Origin: CAZWDL01 sp964632995
GTDB taxonomy: Bacteria > Bacteroidota > Bacteroidia > Chitinophagales > Saprospiraceae
DNA length: 26,282 nucleotides
Assembly: GCA_964632995.1 (NCBI GenBank)
Contig: CAZWDL010000105.1
Span: 1 to 26,282, forward strand
Reading direction: 5' to 3'
Positions 1 to 6,971 of this stretch are shown here, in pieces. Within the stretch, counting starts at the first letter, position 1, and every line of letters begins with the position of its first letter. The notes under the pieces are model-generated. The model saw nothing but the letters and a program-made list of their open reading frames with translations, searched no databases and was not told the origin of the DNA. The position numbers were made by a program, and so were the translations under genes.

Positions 1-947
1 CCATGGGCACCTCTCTGGCCGACCGCGCCTGGGGCCGCGACAGCGCCGTATACCGCGTCGCGGGCGTGATCAACGTAATCGGAGGATGGTTCGCTACGGC
101 GCTGATCGCCTTTACGGTGTCGGCTATCTTCGCTTTCCTCATCCATCGCTTTCAGTTATGGGCCATCATCGGGTTGGTCGTAATTGCGGTCTTCTTTATC
201 ACCCGCACCTTTCTGTTGCACCAAAAACGGGAAAAGGAAAAAGCCAAACGAGAGGCCGCCCATTATGCTACGGAGGCGGTGCCGGCCGCCAAGGCCATCA
301 GTGATACCTCTGCGAGGGTCGCTCTTACGCTGGCCACCATCCGCAAAACCTTTAGCGACTGCCTGGATGGCCTGAGGCACGAAGATCTCGAGCTGCTCCA
401 GAAGACCAAAAAAATGGCTAAAAACACGAGTCAGCAAAACGAAGCATTTAAATACAGCTTTTATTCCGACATCCAACGAATCAAAGAACTGGATGGTGAA
501 GGCAGCCGCGCCTACCTGCTCGTCTACGACCTGGAACAGGATATTATTCAGTCGATCGACTTTATCGTCAAAATCTGCCACAAACACGTCAAAAACAGTC
601 ACCAGCCTTTATCCGATAAACAGCAACAGGCGTTGAAGGAAGTAGAATCCAGACTACTCACCTTCTTCGACAATATCACCGCCAGCCTCGAAAACAACGA
701 ATTCGACCGCCAGGCGGAATTGCTGGCCGAAAAGCAGGCGCTGCATACCCGCCTGGAGGAACTGCTCAACGAGCAGGTCCAGGATGTCAAACAGCGCAAG
801 GACAGCGCCCGCAACAGCCTGCTCTACTTCAGTCTGCTGCTGGAAACCAAAGACCTCGTCGCCGTCGCCGCCCGATTCGGCAAGCTCTATCACCGGCTCA
901 GGCACTACTCGCCGGAACAGCCGTATACGCTGGTGGCCGGCACGTAA
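1..947 (+). CDS. PiT-family inorganic phosphate transporter, C-terminal part (5' end outside window)
   Basis: The reading frame is open from the left edge (codons in phase with position 3) to a TAA at 945-947, so only the C-terminal ~314 residues are seen. The visible part begins with a conserved-looking stretch (GTSLADRAWGRDSAVYRVAG) followed by two hydrophobic membrane segments (about residues 22-47 and 52-70, counted from the first visible Met). After that comes a ~240-residue hydrophilic, helix-rich tail with many Lys/Glu and no further membrane segments. PiT proteins move phosphate across the inner membrane using a cation gradient; Bacteroidota members often carry a long cytoplasmic tail like this, which may play a PhoU-like regulatory role (inference). 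The Met at position 3 is internal and should not be taken as the start. The family call rests on recognition of the last membrane region only. Confidence 0.8.
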   Translation, partial: MGTSLADRAWGRDSAVYRVAGVINVIGGWFATALIAFTVSAIFAFLIHRFQLWAIIGLVVIAVFFITRTFLLHQKREKEKAKREAAHYATEAVPAAKAISDTSARVALTLATIRKTFSDCLDGLRHEDLELLQKTKKMAKNTSQQNEAFKYSFYSDIQRIKELDGEGSRAYLLVYDLEQDIIQSIDFIVKICHKHVKNSHQPLSDKQQQALKEVESRLLTFFDNITASLENNEFDRQAELLAEKQALHTRLEELLNEQVQDVKQRKDSARNSLLYFSLLLETKDLVAVAARFGKLYHRLRHYSPEQPYTLVAGT

Positions 948-1132
948 TTGCTTTTCGCGATTCGCTTTTGGCCATTCGCCGGCTAGGAGTCTGCTGTACG
1001 ACAAGCTGCGGATAGCTCTGCTTTTCAAGGGAAGCCAAGCTTGGGATAGCCCGGTGCCTCGTCGCTTATCCCCGGCAAACTTGCGAAAGGCGAACCGCGA
1101 AAGGCAAACAGCGAGGGGCGAATAGCCAATTA
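945..1132. repeat. Imperfect inverted-repeat element filling the spacer after the phosphate transporter
   Basis: The spacer is bounded by TAATTG at 945-950 and its complement CAATTA at 1127-1132. Inside each end lies about 40 bp of degenerate TTCGC-type repeats: TTCGCGATTCGC near 957-968, and the reverse-complement forms GCGAAAGGC and CGCGAAAGGC around 1083-1105. The two ends therefore pair imperfectly around a central ~95 bp. The left end includes the stop codon of the transporter gene. It has the shape of a MITE-like or REP-like element, but no target-site duplication was established. No coding sequence is visible inside. Confidence 0.5.
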
Positions 1133-1189
1133 TGGATGAAATGATTATCTTACCCCTCCTTTTTTCGAACAACTAATCTATATCCAATT

Positions 1190-1777
1190 ATGAAAAAGAT
1201 ACACCTGCTGAACACCCTCGCTCTCCTGTTTTGCGCAAGCAGCATCATCTTCGCCCAAAGTGCTTACCAACTCGATGCCGAACAATCGGATATTTCGGTA
1301 GACGGCACCTCGACGCTGCACGATTGGACGATGACGCTCGACAAAGGACGAAGCTCGGGAGAAGCTACCTTTGTCGTCGACGGCGGAGCGCTCACCGGCA
1401 TCGATGCCCTGCAGCTCGCCTTCGAAGTGGAAGGGCTCAAAAGCGGCAAGACCAAAATGGATGACAACGCCTACAAAGCACTCAATACCGCGGAACATCC
1501 CAATATCACCTTCGCCGTGAAAGAAGTGCAGGAAGTCACCAAATCGGAGGAAGGCTTTCTGGTCAAGCTAAAAGCCGATCTGGGCATCGCCGGCGCCATC
1601 AGGCCGGTCGACATGACGGCTACCTGCAAGGTCGAACCGGCCGGCGCACTCACCTGCAGCGGCGCCAAATCGATCAAGATGACCGACTTCGAGGTGCAAC
1701 CGCCCAGCATCATGCTCGGCTCGGTGAAGACGGGCGATGAGGTGACGATCAACTACCGGGCGGTGTTTGTGAAGTAA
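1190..1777 (+). CDS. YceI-family secreted protein
   Basis: A 195-residue protein with an N-terminal signal peptide (basic MKK start, hydrophobic core to about residue 20, likely cleavage near the Ala/Gln at 22-23). The mature part has the YceI/lipocalin-like layout: an early strand with the STLHDWTM motif, a central segment with KMDDNAYKALN and EHPNITF, and a closing NYRAVFVK strand. YceI proteins form a beta-barrel that binds an isoprenoid or other amphiphilic ligand in the periplasm; the ligand here cannot be told from sequence. Length fits the family (~190). The ATG at 1190 is followed at once by a proper signal peptide, which decides the start. It stands alone, ~240 bp after the transporter, behind the inverted-repeat element. 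Confidence 0.85.
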   Translation: MKKIHLLNTLALLFCASSIIFAQSAYQLDAEQSDISVDGTSTLHDWTMTLDKGRSSGEATFVVDGGALTGIDALQLAFEVEGLKSGKTKMDDNAYKALNTAEHPNITFAVKEVQEVTKSEEGFLVKLKADLGIAGAIRPVDMTATCKVEPAGALTCSGAKSIKMTDFEVQPPSIMLGSVKTGDEVTINYRAVFVK

Positions 1778-1810
1778 TCCGAAAAACACCGGATATAGCT
1801 TTACACAGCT

Positions 1811-1936
1811 TTGAAGGGATATGAGAAGGAGGAACTTCAAAAGGAACTGGCCGCCTATCTGATAGAAGTATACGGCAAGGCCGATGAGGATAATCTCAAC
1901 CATTGGCTGGCGGCGTATCTGGCAACAAAAGAATAA
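1811..1936 (+). CDS. Possible 41-codon orphan ORF or gene remnant
   Basis: An open frame starting with TTG at 1811 and ending with TAA at 1934-1936 encodes a charged, helix-like peptide with many Lys/Glu/Leu residues and a repeated LAAYL motif (residues 13-17 and 34-38). The amino-acid use looks coding-like, but there is no ATG and the frame is closed by a TAG at 1796-1798, only four codons upstream. I do not recognise a family. It may be the tail of a lost gene, since the rest of the 1778-2056 spacer shows no other coding signal. No function is proposed. Confidence 0.2.
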   Translation: MKGYEKEELQKELAAYLIEVYGKADEDNLNHWLAAYLATKE

Positions 1937-2056
1937 GCAAATTACTCCCCGATTTCGGAAAAAGACATCAAGACTTTTTGACCGGGAGATCCGAGGCATA
2001 ACAAAGCCAGGGGAATTATCTATTTTGAGGCGATTAATCATTGCGAAAACAGCCTC

Positions 2057-3850
2057 ATGACACCCGATATACTGATCACCATAGGGGTTATAATAGCGGC
2101 ATTGATCCTCTTTGCCACGGAGCTGCTATCTATCGATCTCGTCGCCATTCTTATTATGGTTACCCTGATGCTCACGGGCGTCGTTTCACCTCAGGAGGGC
2201 ATATCGGGCTTCAGCAACCCCGCGACGATTACCGTCGCCTTCATGTTCGTCCTTAGCGATGCGCTATTGAAAACAGGGGCTTTGCAGCACCTGGCCCATC
2301 ACTTGTCGGGCGTTTTCAAGTCGAACTACCTGCGCGGGATAATCCTCATGATGGGGCTCATTGCCTTAATTTCCGCCTTTGTCAATAACACGCCGGTGGT
2401 GGCGGTATTTATACCTGTCATTATTCAGATTGCTTACTCAGCAGGCATCAACCCAACCAAGATGCTGATCCCCCTGTCCTTTGCTTCCATTCTCGGCGGC
2501 ACCTGCACCCTGATCGGTACTTCTACCAACATTCTGGTCAGCGGCATTGCGGAGGAAAGCGGGTTAAATGGTTTCGGTATGTTTCAGCTGCTGCCTCTTG
2601 GGCTGGTTTTTCTGAGCATCGGACTGCTGTATATGTTCCTGCTGGGATTCCGCCTGTTGCCGGACCGGGATCGTCCGGAAGACCTGAATGACAAGTTCGA
2701 AATGAGCAATTACCTGACGGAAATCGAGTTACTCGAGGGCTCCTCAGCAAACGGCAAAAGAATTATGGATGCCGACCTGGTCAAAGACCTAGATATGGAC
2801 ATCATTGAAATTCGCCGGAACGGCAGCCGGATCATCATGCCGCCGGGAGATCTGCTGCTGCAGACGCACGATGTATTAAAGGTGCGCTGCAATGTACAGA
2901 AGATCAAGGCACTGAAGGAGCGGGTGAAAATCGTCGGCGATACTACGCTGAAGGTGGGGGATGCGGATCTGACAGAGCGGGAGACGACGCTGACGGAGCT
3001 CGTCGTCACCGCCGATTCTTCCTTTGCCGGCAAAACCTTGAAAGAGGTGGATTTTCGCCGGAAGTATCGCGCTATTCCGCTGGCGATTCGTCACCAGGGG
3101 CTGTTCCATCACGAACAGCTGTATCAGACACCGCTCAGGGCCGGTGACATCATTCTGGCAGAGGTCAAAAATCATTACGTGGAAGAGTTAAAGCTCCGGG
3201 AAGCCGGCCCCGATGCCCCCTTTGTTGTACTTTCGGAAGACAAGTTGACCGATTTTAATAAAAAACAATTCCTTTTCGTCACAGCGGTTATCGCCGCCAT
3301 GGTAATTGCCGCTACCCTGAAGGCGGTGCCTATTCTGGTAGGCGCCACTGCCGCAGTGGTCGTGCTGGTGTTACTTCAGTCAATGACGATGAAGGAAGTG
3401 TACCGGGCCATCAACTGGAAGATTATCTTTCTGCTGGCCGGGGCACTGAGTTTAGGCGTGGCCATGACCAATTCAGGTCTCGACCGCCTGATCGCCGGGA
3501 CTATGATTGAGGAACTGGGAGCATGGGGTCCTCCCGCAATTGTATCCGGCTTGTATCTCACGACTATCCTGCTCACGGAGATCATGTCTAATAATGCCAC
3601 CGCAGCATTAATGGCGCCCATCGCTATTGCGACGGCTCAGGATATGGAGCTGAGCCCGGTGCCTTTTCTCATGGCGATTACTTTTGCCGCCTCCGCCAGC
3701 TTCATCACGCCTATCGGTTATCAGACGAATACCATGGTATATAGCGCCGGAGAGTACCGCTTCAGTGATTTCAGCCGTGTGGGAGTGGGCCTGGCGCTGC
3801 TTTGCTGGGTGGCGGCGTCGTTGCTGATCCCGGTGTTTTTTCCGTTTTGA
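2057..3850 (+). CDS. SLC13-type (DASS) permease with internal TrkA-C/RCK-like domains
   Basis: A 597-residue polytopic inner-membrane protein. Two homologous membrane halves are visible. The first carries the SFVNNTP-type motif (SAFVNNTP, residues 106-113) and GTSTN (154-158). The second carries SNNATAAL (from 511) and TPIGYQTNTMVY (from 551). These paired Ser-Asn-Asn/Thr signatures are typical of the divalent anion:sodium symporter family. Between the halves (about residues 215-375) lies a soluble region with two TrkA-C-like units, each closing with a GD-(I/L)-L pattern. Proteins of this build are annotated as SLC13-family permeases with RCK domains; substrates include sulfate or dicarboxylates, and the substrate here is unknown. 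The ATG at 2057 leads directly into the first membrane helix. The gene is monocistronic as far as can be seen. Confidence 0.85.
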   Translation: MTPDILITIGVIIAALILFATELLSIDLVAILIMVTLMLTGVVSPQEGISGFSNPATITVAFMFVLSDALLKTGALQHLAHHLSGVFKSNYLRGIILMMGLIALISAFVNNTPVVAVFIPVIIQIAYSAGINPTKMLIPLSFASILGGTCTLIGTSTNILVSGIAEESGLNGFGMFQLLPLGLVFLSIGLLYMFLLGFRLLPDRDRPEDLNDKFEMSNYLTEIELLEGSSANGKRIMDADLVKDLDMDIIEIRRNGSRIIMPPGDLLLQTHDVLKVRCNVQKIKALKERVKIVGDTTLKVGDADLTERETTLTELVVTADSSFAGKTLKEVDFRRKYRAIPLAIRHQGLFHHEQLYQTPLRAGDIILAEVKNHYVEELKLREAGPDAPFVVLSEDKLTDFNKKQFLFVTAVIAAMVIAATLKAVPILVGATAAVVVLVLLQSMTMKEVYRAINWKIIFLLAGALSLGVAMTNSGLDRLIAGTMIEELGAWGPPAIVSGLYLTTILLTEIMSNNATAALMAPIAIATAQDMELSPVPFLMAITFAASASFITPIGYQTNTMVYSAGEYRFSDFSRVGVGLALLCWVAASLLIPVFFPF

Positions 3851-3920
3851 GTTATATAGTGGTTCTTACGAAAATATACAGAATGCAGCGTTTTTCGCCG
3901 GCGCGAAAAGAGGTTTCAAT

Positions 3921-3960
3921 CACACAGAGTTGAACGGAGAGACACGGAGAAGCACAGAGG
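3921..3960. repeat. Degenerate CACAGAG/ACGGAGA short-repeat tract
   Basis: The spacer after the permease holds a run of related purine-rich units (CACAGAGT, ACGGAGAG, ACACGGAGA, GCACAGAGG). Similar 'cacagag' intergenic tracts occur in many environmental bacterial genomes; this is from general experience, not a search. There is no coding frame. It lies between the + strand permease and the - strand Crp remnant, so it could also take part in transcription end signals, but no clear hairpin with a T-run is seen. Confidence 0.4.
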
Positions 3961-4011
3961 GTTAATGAAGGCGCAAAAAAGAGAAAAGAAGGCAATAAGA
4001 ATGCTTAGTAC

Positions 4012-4266
4012 CTATTTTGTTAAATTTTCTTTTAATTGAATTTCTCCTCTCATGAGTTTGATAAAACCTTTATTCTCAAGGTCTTTTAATATTCTTGAAA
4101 CCACTACCCGGGTTGTCCCCAGTTCATTTGCTAATTTTTGATGGGTCAATTTCACCCTGTTATCACCATGTCGGTGATGGTGCTGAATCAGGTAGTTGAA
4201 TACTCTTTCATCGATGTTCTTGAAACTAATATAACTAATTGTTAAAAACGGTATCTTTTGATACAC
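4012..4266 (-). pseudogene. Truncated Crp/Fnr-family regulator, helix-turn-helix half only
   Basis: The frame gives an 84-residue product from a GTG. It matches only the C-terminal part of Crp/Fnr regulators: the FKNIDERVFNYL linker helix (about residues 15-26), then the winged helix-turn-helix with KLTHQKLANELGTTRVVVSR (about 39-58) and LKDLENKGFIKL. Family members are ~190-230 residues with an N-terminal cyclic-nucleotide-binding barrel; that barrel is absent. The frame upstream is closed by TGA at 4291-4293, and the adjacent divergent gene starts at 4338, leaving no room for it. The stretch is clearly AT-richer than its neighbours. It is probably a remnant, though a short free-standing DNA-binding protein cannot be excluded. 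It is read away from the lactonase gene. Confidence 0.65.
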
Positions 4267-4337
4267 AAGCGAATGAAATATGAAAAAATTTCATCGGGTC
4301 AACTCCTTCTCTCTATTTTTGGAAAAACACCATTGCC

Positions 4338-5396
4338 ATGCAAAAGCTATCTGCTCTCTTGTACCTTTTTTTCTCCCTCACACTGATCACCTCCTCCTGC
4401 AGCGGCGACACCGGAACACAGGAGCAGGAGGCAGCCGCTATTGAGGAAGGGATGGAGTATCCTACCGCCGGTTCCATTGAACGTTTCAATTCCGGGGTGA
4501 ATGGACTTATTGCCGAAGAGGCGGAAATCGAAGTACTGGCCGCCGGCTTCAACTGGTCGGAGGGGCCGCTGTGGCTGCCTGATGAAGAACTGCTGATCTT
4601 CTCCGACGTGCCCGAAAACCGCATCTACCAATGGAAGGAAGGTGACACCGTCGCCACCGTCTACCTCGAGCCTTCCGGCTTTACGGGCGACGGCGAAGGC
4701 GGCCGCGAACCCGGCTCCAACGGACTGGCGCTGAATGCGGAAGGGCAGCTGATCCTCTGTCAGCACGGCAATCGCCAGTTAGCCCGCATGGATGCGCCCC
4801 TCAGCGCCCCGGCGCCACGGTTCATTCCCATTGCCGAAACCTACGAAGGCCAGCACTTCAACAGTCCCAACGACCTGGTGATCGACAGCAAGGGCAATAC
4901 ATTCTTTACCGATCCTCCTTATGGACTAAGTGGTGGTGTGGACGATCCGGCTAAGGAGATCCCCTTTCAGGGGGTTTACCGGATTTCCCCGGAAGGAGAG
5001 GTCAACCTGCTGATCGACTCGCTGACGCGACCCAACGGCATTGGACTTTCGCCTGACGAACGCACACTCTACGTCGCCGTATCCGATCCGGACCGTGCCT
5101 GGTGGCTGGCCTATGGTCTCGATGAAGCTGGCCAGGTCACCGGCGGTGGTATCCTGCTCGACGCTACGCCTGATGTTCCAAAGGCCAAAGGATTACCCGA
5201 CGGTCTTAAGGTGCACAGCAGCGGCGCTATCTTTGCTTCCGGACCGGGCGGCATCTGGGTTATTTCGGCGGAGGGACAGCATCTGGGCACCATCCGCACT
5301 GGGCAGGCCACGGCCAATTGCGGCTTTAACGCCGATGAGTCGATGCTTTATATGACGGCGGATAGTTTGCTGATGCGGATAAAAGTTGGCGGTTGA
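4338..5396 (+). CDS. SMP-30/gluconolactonase-family lipoprotein
   Basis: A 352-residue protein with a lipoprotein-type signal peptide: hydrophobic core at residues 5-17 and a lipobox-like TSSC, with Cys21 as the probable lipidated residue. The mature part is a six-bladed propeller of the SMP-30/lactonase type. The expected divalent-metal ligands are visible: Glu75 in SEGP, Asn178 in SPNDL, Asn233 in RPNGI and Asp288 in LPDGL. Such enzymes hydrolyse sugar lactones (for example gluconolactone) in the periplasm or at the cell surface; the actual substrate here is open. Length is slightly above the soluble family because of the exported N-terminus and a ~45-residue acidic linker. It stands alone, divergent from the Crp remnant. 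Confidence 0.87.
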   Translation: MQKLSALLYLFFSLTLITSSCSGDTGTQEQEAAAIEEGMEYPTAGSIERFNSGVNGLIAEEAEIEVLAAGFNWSEGPLWLPDEELLIFSDVPENRIYQWKEGDTVATVYLEPSGFTGDGEGGREPGSNGLALNAEGQLILCQHGNRQLARMDAPLSAPAPRFIPIAETYEGQHFNSPNDLVIDSKGNTFFTDPPYGLSGGVDDPAKEIPFQGVYRISPEGEVNLLIDSLTRPNGIGLSPDERTLYVAVSDPDRAWWLAYGLDEAGQVTGGGILLDATPDVPKAKGLPDGLKVHSSGAIFASGPGGIWVISAEGQHLGTIRTGQATANCGFNADESMLYMTADSLLMRIKVGG

Positions 5397-5427
5397 AAGG
5401 TTGACGGGTTGAAAGGATGACTGTTGG

Positions 5428-5442
5428 CAGGTTGGCAACCTG
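5428..5442. repeat. 15-bp perfect palindrome CAGGTTGGCAACCTG
   Basis: A 7+1+7 perfect dyad (arms CAGGTTG and CAACCTG around one G). It follows a tract of GGTTGAAAGG-type direct repeats that begins right at the stop codon of the lactonase gene (5390-5420). It lies 26 bp before the preferred start of the next gene. It may be an operator or part of the intergenic repeat family; the preceding repeats favour the latter. Confidence 0.45.
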
Positions 5443-5467
5443 TGGGTTTGTTTTTTGTTTAGAGGAC

Positions 5468-6187
5468 ATGAGTGAAACACAGATCGTTTCGATGACCTTT
5501 TTCCGGTACCGGGGCGCGGCGGAAAAGTGGTGGGCCTTTCGGCAAATGGGACTGGCAGGCCCGGACTTGGAGCAAGTAGAAGGATTGTCCTTCTTCAAAC
5601 TGCTCGGTAGTGGAGGCGGTAATGGATTTAGTATTCTTCCCGACTTCGGTGCTTACGGACTGCTCGGTGTCTGGCAGCAGGAAGATGATGCCCGGCGATT
5701 TTTTAGCGAAAGCGACCAATATCAGCTCTTCGAAAATCACAGTGTAGAACAGTGGACCATTTTCATGCGCTGTGTCAAGGTGCACGGCGAGTGGGATGGG
5801 AGCACGCCCTTTCAGGTGACTGCAGACTATGATCCGGGGATGCCTCTGGCGGTAATCACCCGGGCAACTATATATACCAAACACTTGTGGCGTTTCTGGC
5901 GCTTTACACCGCCCGTCAGCCGCTCTATGGAAGGATGGGAAGGGCTGTTGTTTTCCAAAGGCATCGGCGAGCTGCCGGTCGTTCAGCAGGCGACATTCAG
6001 CCTGTGGGAAAACAGCCGGTGCATGCAGGATTACGCCTATAAGAGTCGCCGCCATAAAGAGGTCATCCGCCGAACCCGGCAAATCGGGTGGTACAAAGAA
6101 GAACTTTTCGCGCGTTTCGTGCCTGTTTCCACAAAAGGGACCTGGAACGGAGAAAAGTTGTTAAAAAATTTGCCTCAGAAGTTCTAA
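5468..6187 (+). CDS. CrtA-like carotenoid monooxygenase (spheroidene monooxygenase family)
   Basis: A 239-residue soluble protein from ATG 5468. An in-frame ATG exists at 5417, but it would add 17 residues unlike the family and read through the palindrome, so 5468, preceded by AGAGGA, is preferred. The whole length follows spheroidene monooxygenase: WAFRQMGLAG (about 22-31), LSFFKLLGSGGGNGF (40-54), a WTIFM strand, LAVITRATIYTKHLWRFWRFTPPVSR, the LLFSKGIGELPVVQQATFSLW block, and a closing GWYKEELFARF. In purple bacteria CrtA adds the C2 keto group to acyclic carotenoids. A crtA-related gene in a flavobacterium has been reported to be a carotenoid 2-hydroxylase in myxol-type synthesis, so hydroxylation is an equally good guess. 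No other carotenoid genes lie nearby. Confidence 0.75.
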   Translation: MSETQIVSMTFFRYRGAAEKWWAFRQMGLAGPDLEQVEGLSFFKLLGSGGGNGFSILPDFGAYGLLGVWQQEDDARRFFSESDQYQLFENHSVEQWTIFMRCVKVHGEWDGSTPFQVTADYDPGMPLAVITRATIYTKHLWRFWRFTPPVSRSMEGWEGLLFSKGIGELPVVQQATFSLWENSRCMQDYAYKSRRHKEVIRRTRQIGWYKEELFARFVPVSTKGTWNGEKLLKNLPQKF

Positions 6188-6235
6188 GCCGGATTAATCT
6201 GTTTTTTACTCATCAACGGAAAATCTGTAATAATA

Positions 6236-6901
6236 ATGACATTCCAGGCCTTAGTATTCGATATGGACGGCGTGCTGGTCGACAGCGAGCCACTGCACCT
6301 GGAAGTAGAACAGGCCATTTTTGAAGAATTGGGACTCGACGTTTCCAAGCAGGAGCATCTCAGCTATGTCGGTATGGCTCCTCGAGAAGTATGGACGCAT
6401 ATCCGCCGGCGTCATGGCCTGGAGATCCAGACGGAAGCATTGATGCAAAAAGAACAGGACCGAAAGTACGCACTTTTTCAACAGCGGGAAATCCCCCTGG
6501 CGCCGGGCGTCTTACCCCTGCTGAAAGCGCTTCGTCAAAAAGAATGTCCCCTGGCATTGGCCTCTTCTTCTCCGCGTCGCATCATCGATTTATTTGCTAA
6601 AAAAACGGACATCCGCCGTTTTTTTCATTTTACCATTAGCGCCGAAGAGGTAAGCCGGGGAAAGCCGGCGCCCGATATTTTTTTGGCAGCAGCAGCCCGT
6701 CTTGGCTTACCGGCCCGTGATTGTCTGGTCATCGAAGACAGCGCCAACGGCGTCAAAGCTGCAAAAGCGGCCGGCATGTACTGCCTGGGGTTCCAAAACC
6801 GGAATTCGGGCTATCAGGATTTAAGCAAGGCCGACCGGGTGATGGAAAAGTTCTCACCGGAAGTGCGAGGATTAATCCAGCAATGGACAGCTCCTTGTTG
6901 A
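6236..6901 (+). CDS. HAD-superfamily phosphatase / beta-phosphoglucomutase-like hydrolase
   Basis: A 221-residue cytoplasmic protein with all HAD motifs. Motif I is DMDG with nucleophile Asp9 and acid/base Asp11. Motif II is SSSP at about 110-113, motif III is Lys143 in GKPAPD, and motif IV is Glu167-Asp168 in EDSANGV. The four-helix cap between residues 15 and 90 and the VDSEPLH start place it in subfamily IA with phosphoglycolate phosphatase and beta-phosphoglucomutase-like enzymes; the substrate is not predictable. The ATG at 6236 starts directly at the first strand. The frame of the upstream gene ends 48 bp before, so the two may be co-transcribed. Confidence 0.85.
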   Translation: MTFQALVFDMDGVLVDSEPLHLEVEQAIFEELGLDVSKQEHLSYVGMAPREVWTHIRRRHGLEIQTEALMQKEQDRKYALFQQREIPLAPGVLPLLKALRQKECPLALASSSPRRIIDLFAKKTDIRRFFHFTISAEEVSRGKPAPDIFLAAAARLGLPARDCLVIEDSANGVKAAKAAGMYCLGFQNRNSGYQDLSKADRVMEKFSPEVRGLIQQWTAPC

Positions 6902-6971
6902 TTTTTTATAAAAACACGGCTTATTTCCGTATTTTCCTGCTTTTTATTGACTGCTAAAAACCCGTATTACG

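Noticed and set aside
654..1172. - strand frame of 172 codons over the first spacer
   Set aside because: It overlaps the transporter gene in antisense and crosses the repeat element; no family resemblance.
5417..5467. Upstream ATG for the CrtA-like gene
   Set aside because: It would add residues absent from the family and start inside the repeat/palindrome tract; the ATG at 5468 fits better.
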